Source of the DNA: Bog-473 sp036489775
Lineage (GTDB): Bacteria > Actinomycetota > Acidimicrobiia > Acidimicrobiales > RAAP-2
DNA: 64,000 bases
Assembly (NCBI GenBank): GCA_036489775.1
Contig: DASXFC010000029.1
Span: 1-64,000, forward strand
Direction of reading: 5' to 3'
Part shown: piece after piece, positions 7,829 to 15,880 of the stretch
Layout of the letters: each line of letters starts with the position of its first letter
Numbering within the stretch: position 1 is the first letter of the stretch
Notes under the pieces: model-generated
Databases searched by the model: none
What the model saw: the letters and a program-made list of their open reading frames with translations, nothing else
Told to the model about the DNA's origin: nothing
Translations under genes and position numbers: made by a program

Positions 7829-8338
7829 GTGCCCAAGCCGCCCCGTCTCGCTTTCGACCCGATTGCCGAGGCCCAGCGTCAGTGGGACGCTCACGGTTGG
7901 TCAGATGAGGCGCCCGCCATGGCGGTGGTCACGTCGATCATGCGTCTCCAGCAACTCTTCCTGGCCCGGGCGGATGCGGTGCTGCGGCCGCTGGATCTGA
8001 CCTTTGCCCGATACGAGGTGTTGATGCTGCTGACCTTCTCCTCAACTGGAACGATGCCGTTGGGGAAGATCGGCGAACGGTTGCAGGTGAACCCGGGCAG
8101 CGTCACCAACGCGGTGAATCGTCTCGAGGCCAGTGGATTCGTGACCCGCCGTTCCAACCCCCATGACGGCCGGGGGACGTTGGCCGCGGTGACGGCGGCC
8201 GGTCGTCGGGTGGCTGGAAGGGCCACCGAGGCGATGAACGGCCAGGTGTTCGCTGACCTGGGCCTTTCTGAGCGCGAGGCGGGCTCGTTGTTCAAGATGC
8301 TGGCCGAACTCCGGCAATCCGCCGGGGATTTCGTCTGA
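7829..8338 (+). CDS. MarR-family transcriptional regulator
   Basis: 169 residues from a GTG start. The winged helix is clear: LTFARYEVLMLL for the first core helix, then LGKIGERLQVNPGSVTNAVNRLEASGFV for the recognition helix and RRSNPHDGRGTLAAVTAAGR for the wing with the conserved Asp-x-Arg. MarR proteins are homodimeric repressors or activators that respond to small ligands, often aromatic or acyl-CoA compounds. The gene sits 40 bp upstream of an acyl-CoA mutase, and an 18-bp perfect palindrome fills the space between them, so the mutase operon is the obvious target. It may also be cotranscribed with the preceding SDR (38-bp gap). Confidence 0.88.
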   Translation: MPKPPRLAFDPIAEAQRQWDAHGWSDEAPAMAVVTSIMRLQQLFLARADAVLRPLDLTFARYEVLMLLTFSSTGTMPLGKIGERLQVNPGSVTNAVNRLEASGFVTRRSNPHDGRGTLAAVTAAGRRVAGRATEAMNGQVFADLGLSEREAGSLFKMLAELRQSAGDFV

Positions 8339-8350
8339 GCGCGCGACAAC

Positions 8351-8368
8351 TAGTTCAACGTTGAACTA
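8351..8368. promoter_or_regulatory. Probable MarR operator, 18-bp perfect palindrome
   Basis: TAGTTCAACGTTGAACTA reads identically on both strands. It lies 10 bp before the mutase start codon (8379) and 12 bp after the marR stop, and overlaps a TAATAT (8367-8372) that could be the -10 element. Size and symmetry fit MarR dimers. Confidence 0.7.
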
Positions 8369-8378
8369 ATATTGGAGC

Positions 8379-10007
8379 ATGGCTGATCGCAGTGCATGGC
8401 AGGACTCCTTCGACAAGTCGCCCAAGCGGGCGGCCCGGTTCGAGACGATGTCCGGTGTGCCTCTCGAGCCCGTCTACGGGCCCGACGACGCCGAGCTGCC
8501 CGGCCAGTACCCCTACACCCGCGGCCCCTATGCCTCCATGTACCGCTCCCGGCTGTGGACCATGCGTCAGTTCGCCGGGTTCGGCACCGCCCAGGACACC
8601 AACGCCCGCTTCAAGGAACTGCTGCGTTCGGGCGGCGATGGTCTGTCCACCGCCTTCGACATGCCGACGCTGCTGGGCTGCGACTCCGACGACCCCATGG
8701 CCAAAGGCGAGGTGGGACGGGCCGGCGTGGCCGTCGACACTCTGGCCGACATGGAGACCTTGTTCTCGGGGATCGACCTGAGCACGGTCTCCACCTCCAT
8801 GACCATCAATTCGCCGGCCGCTCCGATCATGGCCATGTACGTGGCAGTGGGCGACCTGACCGGCGTGGAGCGGGCCAAGCTGTCCGGCACCATCCAGAAC
8901 GACATCTTGAAGGAGTACCAGGCGCAGAAGGAGTACGTCTTCCCGCCGCGCCCGAGTATCCGGTTGGTCACCGACGTCATCCGCTTCGCTGCGAGCGAGC
9001 TGCCCCGCTGGCATGGCGTCTCGATTTCTGGCTACCACATCCGTGAGGCGGGTTCGACGGCGGCGCAGGAGCTGGCCTTCACGCTGGCCAACGGTTTTGC
9101 CTACGTCGAGGCAGCCCTGGCGGCCGGGTTGGACGTCGACGAGTTCGGGCCGCGTTTGTCCTTCTTCTTCAACGCCCACATGGATTTCTTCGAAGAGATC
9201 GCCAAGTACCGGGCGGCCCGTCGCGTCTGGGCCCGCTGGATGAAGGAGCGCTACGGCGCGACGGATGCCCGGTCGTTGGCGTTGCGGTTCCACACGCAGA
9301 CGGCCGGGGTCTCGTTGACGGCGCAGCAGCCCCAGGTGAATCTGGTCAGGGTGGCCATCGAGGCGCTGGCCGGTGTGCTGGGCGGTTCACAGAGCCTGCA
9401 CACCGACTCGTTCGACGAGGCGCTGGCTCTGCCCACCGAGCACGCGGCCCGGCTGGCCCTGCGCACGCAACAGGTCATCGCCGAGGAAACCGGCGTGGTG
9501 CACGTAGCTGACCCGCTCGGCGGATCATGGTTCGTCGAGGAGTTGACCGACGAGATGGAACGCCAGGCCGAGGAGATTTTTGCCCACATTGAACGGGCTG
9601 GCAACGGTTCCATGCTCGAAGGGACGATCGAGTGTATCGAGAACGGGTGGTACGTATCGGAAATAGCCGACGCCGCCTACCAGTTCCAGTCGAAGGTGGC
9701 CAAGGGCGAGTGGATCCAGGTTGGGGTCAACGGCTACGTCGACGACGAGGAGGCACCGCTGGCCACGCTGTACATCGATCCGCAGGTCGAGGTGCAGCAG
9801 CTGGCCTCGCTGGCCCAGGTCAAGCAGGACCGTGACGACGATGCCGTGCGGCGCTGCCTGGAGCGGCTGCGGACCGAAGCGGCCGACTCGACCGTCAATT
9901 TGATGCCGGCCCTCATCGAGTGCGCAGCGAACTTCGTGACGGTGGGCGAGTCGATGAGGGCCATGGAGTCCGTCTTCGGACTCTGGTTCGAACGCCACGT
10001 CGCCTGA
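8379..10007 (+). CDS. Coenzyme-B12-dependent acyl-CoA mutase large subunit, isobutyryl-CoA mutase-like
   Basis: A 542-residue catalytic TIM-barrel subunit of the methylmalonyl-CoA mutase superfamily without its own B12 domain. Key stretches are YTRGPYASMY (near 46-55), TMRQFAGFGT (61-70), GTIQNDILKEY (170-180) and GYHIREAG with His220. Two specificity positions separate the subfamilies: methylmalonyl-CoA mutase has Tyr and Arg, isobutyryl-CoA mutase Phe and Gln, 2-hydroxyisobutyryl-CoA mutase Ile and Gln with an extra Asp. Here they are Phe65 and Gln183 with Ala (GLSTAFD), the isobutyryl-CoA set. Cys101 (LLGCDSDDP) replaces a usually conserved Tyr. It would interconvert isobutyryl- and n-butyryl-CoA or similar acyl-CoAs with the next gene's product. 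Confidence 0.85.
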   Translation: MADRSAWQDSFDKSPKRAARFETMSGVPLEPVYGPDDAELPGQYPYTRGPYASMYRSRLWTMRQFAGFGTAQDTNARFKELLRSGGDGLSTAFDMPTLLGCDSDDPMAKGEVGRAGVAVDTLADMETLFSGIDLSTVSTSMTINSPAAPIMAMYVAVGDLTGVERAKLSGTIQNDILKEYQAQKEYVFPPRPSIRLVTDVIRFAASELPRWHGVSISGYHIREAGSTAAQELAFTLANGFAYVEAALAAGLDVDEFGPRLSFFFNAHMDFFEEIAKYRAARRVWARWMKERYGATDARSLALRFHTQTAGVSLTAQQPQVNLVRVAIEALAGVLGGSQSLHTDSFDEALALPTEHAARLALRTQQVIAEETGVVHVADPLGGSWFVEELTDEMERQAEEIFAHIERAGNGSMLEGTIECIENGWYVSEIADAAYQFQSKVAKGEWIQVGVNGYVDDEEAPLATLYIDPQVEVQQLASLAQVKQDRDDDAVRRCLERLRTEAADSTVNLMPALIECAANFVTVGESMRAMESVFGLWFERHVA

Positions 10008-10008
10008 C

Positions 10009-10437
10009 GTGGCCGACGCCGACGACGACCGCCCCATCCGGGTGTTGATGGCCAAGGTCGGCCTCGATGGGCACGACCGGGGACTCCGGGTGGTGTCCCG
10101 CATCCTGCGTGACGCCGGCTGTGAGGTGATCTACGCCGGCCTGCGCCAGTCCACCGACACCATTACGGCGGCCACCATTCAGGAGGATGTCGACGTGGTC
10201 GGCGTGTCGATGCACAACGGTGCCCACCTGACGTTGGCGCCGGCGGTGGTGGAGTCGCTCCGGGCCGCCGGGCTGTCGACGCCGGTCATCGTCGGGGGGA
10301 TCGTGCCGCCGCAGGACATCGCCCGGTTGAAGAAAGCGGGGGTAGCCGCGGTACTCGGGCCCGGAGCTTCCAACGAAGAGGTTGTGGCCACGGTGCAGGC
10401 GGCGGCCGGACGGGCGCCCGCGACGCCGCTGGACTGA
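10009..10437 (+). CDS. Acyl-CoA mutase small (B12-binding) subunit
   Basis: 142 residues from a GTG one base after the large-subunit stop, so the two are translationally coupled. The cobalamin-binding signature DxHxxG is present as DGHDRG (Asp20, His22, Gly25), followed by the GVSMHNGAHLTL and VIVGGIVPP segments that line the nucleotide tail pocket. The length equals that of IcmB/McmC-type separate B12 subunits. It forms a complex with the preceding protein. There is no dedicated MeaB/IcmF chaperone GTPase in the window. The end is convergent with the fused ETF gene, separated by 27 bp with no clear hairpin. Confidence 0.9.
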   Translation: MADADDDRPIRVLMAKVGLDGHDRGLRVVSRILRDAGCEVIYAGLRQSTDTITAATIQEDVDVVGVSMHNGAHLTLAPAVVESLRAAGLSTPVIVGGIVPPQDIARLKKAGVAAVLGPGASNEEVVATVQAAAGRAPATPLD

Positions 10438-10464
10438 CGGGCGACGGGCGAAGGGCGAATCTGG

Positions 10465-12318
10465 TCAGGCCCGGGCGGCCTGGCGCTGCAGGGCATCGGC
10501 CAGCAGCGGGACGACCTGGCGCCAATCGCCCACGATGCCGACGTCACAGTGACCGAAGACCAGCGCATCAGGATCCTGGTTGATGGCCAAGATGGTCCCG
10601 GCGGCACGCACGCCCACCATGTGGTTGAACTTGCCGCTCAGCCCGATGGCGACGTAGAGGCGAGGCGAGAGGGCTCGACCGGTGATGCCGATCTGCCGGG
10701 CCCGGGGCGCCCACCCCTTGTCGGTGACCTTGCGGGTGGCGGCGAGCTCGGCCCCGAGAAGAGCGGCCAGCGGGCTCAGCAACTCGTACTCGTCCGGCGA
10801 CACGCCGGCGCCGACACCGATGACCACCGCGGCCCGGGCCAGGGTCTCGACGTCGTCGTTGCGACGTTCGTTGATGACGCGGACCCGGTCTCGCCTCGAG
10901 AGTGCCTTGATCTCGACCGGGACTGGTGGGGGGTTGGACCGCGGCGCCGGTTCGGCCAGGGCGCCGGGACGGATGGTCACCATCTGTAGAGGGCTGGTGC
11001 AGGTGATGTCGGCCACCAAGGCGCCGGCGAAGGCCGGTTTGGCCGCCACCAGCCGACCGTCGTGGACGTGCAGCGCGATGGCGTCACCGACCAGTCCGGC
11101 ATTGGTGGCCGCAGCGACCCGTCCTGCCACCTCGCGCCCGAAGACCGTGCTCGGCGCCAGGAGGGCCCACGGTTTGGTCTCGTGGATCCAGATGGCGAGG
11201 CCCTCAGCCACGTCTTCGGCGATGGTCGAGCCGGTGAAGACGGTGGCGGCCTGCGCCCCGGCGCGGGCCAACTCAGGGGGTGTCATGTCGCCTCCGCCCT
11301 CGACGCAGAGGGCGTGCACGATCCCGCCGATCTCGCTGGCCAGGGTGTGGGCCGCACCCAGCAACTCCCGGGCCGCGGCCGGCCGTCCTGGTTCGATCAC
11401 GACGGCGACGATGGGGGCCTCGGCGGAATGGGGCGAGGCGGGGGTCGTAAGAGTCGTCGTCGGCTTTGTGTCGGCGCTCTGTGTCTTCCGGGGCGTGGCC
11501 GCTGCGGTTAGAGCGCCTCGAGACGCCAGTTCCTCCACTGCGGTCGTCACCTGCTCCTCGATAGAGCCCCTGAGCACCTGCTGGGCCCGCTCGTGCACCA
11601 TGGTCCGCACCGCGCCCACGCGGGTGGGGCTGCCGGCCTCACCCCAGGGCCCTTGGCCCAGATCATCCACCGTCACCACGGAGAGGAGATCGGCCCCGAC
11701 GGCGGCTCGCCCTTCGGGCTCGACCTTGCACGGTTCGCACAGGCGCTCGGCGACCGACAGCACGGCCGGCAGCTCGATCTCGATGTCCTGACGGCCGTCA
11801 TCGATCTCGAGTTCGGCTGGCACGGGGTGACGTGGCTCCTCGAGCGCCGCCAGCACGTCGGCCGTCTCCAGGGTCCGGACTCCTGTCGCGAAGGGCAGGT
11901 CGAGCAGCTGCGCCACCTCGGGTCCGACCTGGCCGGTCTCGCCGTCCAACGAGTTGCGCCCCGCCAGGATCAAGTCGAACGGCCCCTGCTGTCGCAGTGC
12001 CTCGGCCAATGCCCGAGCTGTGGCCAGGGTGTCCGAGCCGGCCAGCACTGGATCGCACAGATGGACGCCGCGGTCGGCCCCCCAAGCCACCGCCTCCCGC
12101 AGCACGTCCTCGGCACTGGATGGCCCCAGGGTGAAGACGGTGCAGCTTCCGCCCGAAGCCTGCGCCAACTCGACGCCCTTGGACACGGCGCGCCGGCAGA
12201 AGGCGTTCATCTCGAGGGCCAGGCCGGCGCGCACCAACCGTCCGTCGGGCCCGAGCGTCATCGACTCGCCTTCGGGGATCTGCTTGATCAGCGCGGCCAC
12301 GCGCAAGGGAGAACCCAA
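10465..12318 (-). CDS. Fused electron-transfer flavoprotein (EtfB-EtfA in one chain)
   Basis: A 617-residue protein joining the two ETF subunits. Residues about 1-255 are EtfB-like (RVAALIKQIPEGES start, EMNAFCRRAVSKGVELA, LAGRNSLDGETGQVGPEVA, LPAVLSVAERLCEPC). After a Thr/Pro-rich linker (about 265-300) residues about 300-617 are EtfA-like, with the C-terminal FAD domain intact: RKVTDKGWAPRARQIGITGR, LYVAIGLSGKFNHMVGVRAA, TILAINQDPDALVF and CDVGIVGDW. ETFs carry electrons from acyl-CoA dehydrogenases to ETF:quinone oxidoreductase; here the partner may be one of the local acyl-CoA dehydrogenases. Usually etfB and etfA are separate genes. The TTG start at 12318 is weak; an internal TTG or GTG a few codons on is possible. 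Confidence 0.87.
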   Translation of the reverse strand: MGSPLRVAALIKQIPEGESMTLGPDGRLVRAGLALEMNAFCRRAVSKGVELAQASGGSCTVFTLGPSSAEDVLREAVAWGADRGVHLCDPVLAGSDTLATARALAEALRQQGPFDLILAGRNSLDGETGQVGPEVAQLLDLPFATGVRTLETADVLAALEEPRHPVPAELEIDDGRQDIEIELPAVLSVAERLCEPCKVEPEGRAAVGADLLSVVTVDDLGQGPWGEAGSPTRVGAVRTMVHERAQQVLRGSIEEQVTTAVEELASRGALTAAATPRKTQSADTKPTTTLTTPASPHSAEAPIVAVVIEPGRPAAARELLGAAHTLASEIGGIVHALCVEGGGDMTPPELARAGAQAATVFTGSTIAEDVAEGLAIWIHETKPWALLAPSTVFGREVAGRVAAATNAGLVGDAIALHVHDGRLVAAKPAFAGALVADITCTSPLQMVTIRPGALAEPAPRSNPPPVPVEIKALSRRDRVRVINERRNDDVETLARAAVVIGVGAGVSPDEYELLSPLAALLGAELAATRKVTDKGWAPRARQIGITGRALSPRLYVAIGLSGKFNHMVGVRAAGTILAINQDPDALVFGHCDVGIVGDWRQVVPLLADALQRQAARA

Positions 12319-12321
12319 CGG

Positions 12322-13329
12322 TCAGAGCGTCGACGACGGTGTCGGTGTCGCGGTCGCGGTGCCGCCGTCCCGAGCGGCTCGGTGCGCGGCCTGCACGGCC
12401 GCGGTGGTGGCGGCCAGGTAGGCCCGTGACGACGGCAACAGTCGAGTGATGGCATGCGAGCCGTGGACGTGGCCCTCGAGCATGACGTGCTGCACGGTGA
12501 CGCCGGCTGCCTCGAGCCTCTCCGCGTAGGCCACTCCCTCGTCGCGCAGCGGGTCGAACTCACAGGTCATGACCCAAGCCGGCGGCAAACCGCCCATGTC
12601 GTCGGCGTGCAGCGGCGACGCGTAAGGCTCGGTCACCTTCGCCGGGTCCCCGACATACCACTTCACGAATTGCTCCATCTGGTGCCTGGTCAGTCCGTAG
12701 CCGGTGCCGAACTCAGTGACGGAAGGAAAGCTCAGGGTCAGGTCGGTGCAGGGGATCTCGAGCACCTGCAGGCACAACGCCGGTCCGCCGCGGTCACGTG
12801 CCATCAAGGCGACCACGGCGGCGAGGTTCCCACCGGCCGACTCGCCACCCACCGAGACGGCCGACGGGTCGATCCCGAGCTCGCCGGCCTGGTCGACCAA
12901 CCACCGCAACGTGGCGTAGCAATCCTCCGGCGCCGTCGGGTACTGGTTCTCGGGCGCCAAGCGGTAGTCCACCGAGGTCACCACGCACCCGGCTCCCGCG
13001 GCCAGGTCCCGGCAGCGCATGCCGCGCTCGTAGATGCTCCCGCTGCACCAGCCCCCACCGTGGATGAACAGATGCAGCGACAGGGTCCCCCCGGCTTGGG
13101 GCCGATAGAGCCGCACCAAGATGTGCCCGTGCTCCACCGGCACCATGTGGTCGGTGATCGAGGCCATGGGGGCACCGCCCTTGAGAGCCACCCATCCGAA
13201 GAGGCGGGTCACCAGATTCCCGTTGGCCCTTTCGACCGGGAACATGATGTCGCCCGTCTTCTCGGCAGATCGCAAGTTGGCGAGGGCGAAGAAGGGCCGA
13301 AGGCGAGGTTCGAGGGGCATGTCGACCAT
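12322..13329 (-). CDS. Alpha/beta hydrolase-3 (hormone-sensitive-lipase family) esterase
   Basis: A 335-residue HSL-type esterase/acetyl-hydrolase. The oxyanion motif HGGGW is at 90-94, the nucleophile elbow GESAGG at 162-167 (Ser164), the acid in CEFDPLRDEG (Asp259) and the histidine in the GHVHGSH segment (about 289). DYRLAPENQYP is also typical of the family. A non-conserved N-terminal cap of about 60 residues precedes the core. The C-terminal Ala/Thr tail is low complexity. It ends three bases before the start of the fused ETF gene, so the two are very likely cotranscribed, though the functional link between an esterase and ETF is not obvious. Confidence 0.88.
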   Translation of the reverse strand: MVDMPLEPRLRPFFALANLRSAEKTGDIMFPVERANGNLVTRLFGWVALKGGAPMASITDHMVPVEHGHILVRLYRPQAGGTLSLHLFIHGGGWCSGSIYERGMRCRDLAAGAGCVVTSVDYRLAPENQYPTAPEDCYATLRWLVDQAGELGIDPSAVSVGGESAGGNLAAVVALMARDRGGPALCLQVLEIPCTDLTLSFPSVTEFGTGYGLTRHQMEQFVKWYVGDPAKVTEPYASPLHADDMGGLPPAWVMTCEFDPLRDEGVAYAERLEAAGVTVQHVMLEGHVHGSHAITRLLPSSRAYLAATTAAVQAAHRAARDGGTATATPTPSSTL

Positions 13330-13392
13330 TCCAGCACCCGGCTTCGTCCGGCCGCCATCTGAGGTTGGCGACTTGGTCGCGGCAGTGGGTCG

Positions 13393-15036
13393 TCAGCGCG
13401 CGACGACAGCGCCTTCGGGACTACGGGGGTCGGAGGCGCCGAGGAAGACACGGCCGCTGTCGCTGTCGTCGGCCTGGGAGATGATCTGTGCGCAGCCGAC
13501 CGAGGTCGGATCGAAGGCGCGGATCGTTTGGACTTGGTGGCCTCGCCCGGCCAGTCCCTCGGTCCAGGTCGCTGGCGCATTGGCCTCGACCAGCACCTTG
13601 AGGTCGTCGCCCCACCAGAGCCGGAACGGTCCTGCGGACGGTGCATCGAGGGCCACCCGCGGTGCGCTGACGGCGGTGGCCGGGTCCTGACCGGCGCGCA
13701 GCAGCCTGGCCAGCAGCTGCACCAAGATCTGTGGCTGCGCGTCACCACCCATGGCCCCGACCAGGTGACTCAGCGTGCCATCCGGCCTCGTGGCCAGCAT
13801 GGGCGAGAGCGTGTGCGGGGGCCGGCGACCTGGTGCGAGCTCGGCTGGATGCCCGGGCTCGAGCGAGAAGCCCACCCCCCGGTTGTGCAGGAAGACCCCC
13901 GTCGTCGGCTCGATCACGTGTGACCCGAAGTCCAGGGCATTTGACTGCGTCAACGACACCCCGAGGCCGTCGGCGTCGATGGCGCAGAGGTGCGTCGTAT
14001 CACCGTCGCCGATGCGAGCGATTCCCGACTTCGACCCCAGGGATCCAGAGGTTGTGGCGACGTCCGACGCTGCCGCGCCGTCCGCATTGATGCGGGCGAC
14101 TCGGGCCAGCAAGTGCTCCCGATCGACCAGCACGTCTCCGTCGGCGCCGTCGTAGAGGACCTCGGGTCGATCGAAGCCGGCGGCCCGGCACGCTTCGACG
14201 ATGAGATGGATCCATCCGGGGTCATTGGGGTCGACTCCCAGCTCGCAGGCCTCGGCGATGACGGACCCGGCAAGGGTCAGATAGCCCTGCGAGGGCGGCG
14301 GCACCGTCCACAGGTCGTGCCCCCAGGCTTGCTGATGCACCGGCGGGCACCATTGCGCCTGGTCGGTGGCGAAATCCGGCTCGGCATAGACACCCTGGCC
14401 CAGTGCCAGTAGCCCTCGGCCGAACTCGCCTCCATAGAAGCCGTCCCGACCGTCGACTGCGATCGCCCGCAAGGTCCGGGCGATGCCGGGCAGCCTCACC
14501 GGCTGACCCACGGAGAGTGGGGCATTCAGGCAGAGTTCCTGGGCACCCGGTCGCTGCCAGATCAGGTGGCTGGCCAGCGCCAGCATGATCGAGGCCGGGA
14601 ATCCCTGCTCGGCCAGTTCGATGGCCGGTACCAGCACCGTCTCGAGCGGGAGGCGCCCGAAGCGCCCCCACAAGGCCAGCCATCCGTCGACCGCTCCCGG
14701 GACGGGGACGGTCTGCAGATCGCCTCGTAGCGGCATGGAGAGGTGTCCCGCGGAGCGCAACCGGTTCGGGTTCACGCCCGATCCCGCTCGGCCGATTCCA
14801 AGCAGTGCCAGCGGCGGCTGGCCGGGAACGCTGACCATGGCGAGCATGTCGCCGCCCAGACCACTCATGTGGGGTCCGACCACTGCCATCGCCGCCGCGG
14901 TCGCGATGGCGGCGTCGGCACCCGATCCGCCCTGGCTGAGTACGGTCACACCGGCTGAGGCCGCCAGATGGTCGGCCGCGGCCACCATCCCGCCGGACGA
15001 GGCCCGGGTGGCAAACGGGGCCAGAGGCAGCGTCAT
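13393..15036 (-). CDS. Gamma-glutamyltransferase-family protein
   Basis: A 547-residue N-terminal-nucleophile hydrolase of the gamma-glutamyltranspeptidase family. The processing site and nucleophile are DGDTTHLCAIDADG (Thr347), giving a large chain of about 346 and a small chain of about 200 residues on self-cleavage. The family G-rich segments GGSGADAAIATAAAM, GLGGDMLAMV and the PLSPML-like HTLSPMLATRPDG are present. No signal peptide is visible, unlike periplasmic GGTs, so a cytosolic role such as glutathione-unrelated gamma-glutamyl or cephalosporin-acylase-like hydrolysis is possible. It lies 63 bp upstream of the HSL esterase on the same strand. Confidence 0.87.
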   Translation of the reverse strand: MTLPLAPFATRASSGGMVAAADHLAASAGVTVLSQGGSGADAAIATAAAMAVVGPHMSGLGGDMLAMVSVPGQPPLALLGIGRAGSGVNPNRLRSAGHLSMPLRGDLQTVPVPGAVDGWLALWGRFGRLPLETVLVPAIELAEQGFPASIMLALASHLIWQRPGAQELCLNAPLSVGQPVRLPGIARTLRAIAVDGRDGFYGGEFGRGLLALGQGVYAEPDFATDQAQWCPPVHQQAWGHDLWTVPPPSQGYLTLAGSVIAEACELGVDPNDPGWIHLIVEACRAAGFDRPEVLYDGADGDVLVDREHLLARVARINADGAAASDVATTSGSLGSKSGIARIGDGDTTHLCAIDADGLGVSLTQSNALDFGSHVIEPTTGVFLHNRGVGFSLEPGHPAELAPGRRPPHTLSPMLATRPDGTLSHLVGAMGGDAQPQILVQLLARLLRAGQDPATAVSAPRVALDAPSAGPFRLWWGDDLKVLVEANAPATWTEGLAGRGHQVQTIRAFDPTSVGCAQIISQADDSDSGRVFLGASDPRSPEGAVVAR

Positions 15037-15088
15037 TTCGCTGGCTTACCACGCAGAACGAGAGAGAGGTGGACTGTCGTATCGATTG

Positions 15089-15292
15089 TCATGAGGAAAG
15101 CTGCGATCGAAGGACTTCGTTTTCGTTCCGCGCTTGTTCGAGAGCTGCCCTCAGCTCCGCGAATTCGATGACGAGAGTCGCGAGGAACGAATCGACGTCC
15201 TTGACGTTGTAACCCTTCAGGCCCAAATGAAAGGTTTTGGTTTGAATCGACGAGAGACTTGGATACCCGGCGTCATCTGGATTTTCTGGCAT
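15089..15292 (-). CDS. Short DivIVA-domain protein
   Basis: A 67-residue protein whose centre, TKTFHLGLKGYNVKDVDSFL, matches the N-terminal DivIVA/GpsB membrane-binding motif (F-x-x-x-x-x-GY-x-x-x-EVD-x-F), followed by a short coiled-coil helix (LRAALEQARNENEVLRSQL). Full DivIVA/Wag31 proteins are 150-350 residues with a long coiled coil; this one stops after the first heptads. It may be a truncated copy, a partner of the main DivIVA or a septal/polar adaptor. The ribosome-binding site is weak. A stop follows directly, with no frameshifted continuation seen by eye. Confidence 0.7.
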   Translation of the reverse strand: MPENPDDAGYPSLSSIQTKTFHLGLKGYNVKDVDSFLATLVIEFAELRAALEQARNENEVLRSQLSS

Positions 15293-15494
15293 TTGACCAG
15301 ATTAGGGAAAGGCCAGGTTCTGCTGTGGCCAACCTGAGTCGATCAGTTGGATGATTCAAGCCGGGCGTGTCGGGATATCGAAACTCGACTTCTCGTGGCC
15401 TTCGTGGCACGAGCAAAGAGTCAAGAGCAGCCCTACCATGGTCCCTGGGCCCAGCCGGAGCCTGATGGATCTCGTTGGCGCTAGGAGGCATCAC

Positions 15495-15740
15495 ATGCCG
15501 CAGTTCATGGATTTCCACGACGATCTCAAGCTTCCGGATCAAGCGATCCAGCAGATCACAAAGGATACGAAGGAGCAGAAGGCCGACGAATTCGGCGTGC
15601 GCCAGGTCGAGCTCTTTCACAATCCTGATGGCAAGGTTTATTGCCTGTTGGAAGCGCCCGACGCCGAGGCTGTGCGAAAGCACCACGAGGCCATTGGAGT
15701 CCCTTGTGGTGAGGTGCACCAAGTTTCTGGACTTCTCTAG
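15495..15740 (+). CDS. DUF4242 protein (SCO4226-type nickel-binding fold)
   Basis: The ATG at 15495 sits seven bases after TAGGAGG; longer in-frame versions lack such a site. The 81-residue product (MPQFMDFHDDLKLPDQAIQQ) has the DUF4242 pattern of a beta strand with Met-Asp-x-His, a helix ending KADEFGVRQVELFHNPDGKV, then CLLEAPDAEAVRKHHEAIG and the terminal CGEVHQV. In Streptomyces SCO4226 this ferredoxin-like fold binds nickel as a dimer; histidines here are well placed but metal use is unproven. The gene stands alone in an AT-richer patch. Confidence 0.8.
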   Translation: MPQFMDFHDDLKLPDQAIQQITKDTKEQKADEFGVRQVELFHNPDGKVYCLLEAPDAEAVRKHHEAIGVPCGEVHQVSGLL

Positions 15741-15880
15741 TCCATTTGGACCACCCGGGCCATTGGGGCACCCGACGCCAGTGTCTGAATGACGGCGACA
15801 GTTGCTGCCTGGGATCAGGCCATGCGACTGGGGCATTCCACCTGGTGTCGGTCGAGGCCGGCAGGATCAGGGCTTAGGAG

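Noticed and set aside
10438..10464. Possible terminator between the mutase and fused ETF genes
   Set aside because: Only short CGGGCGA repeats, no stable hairpin.
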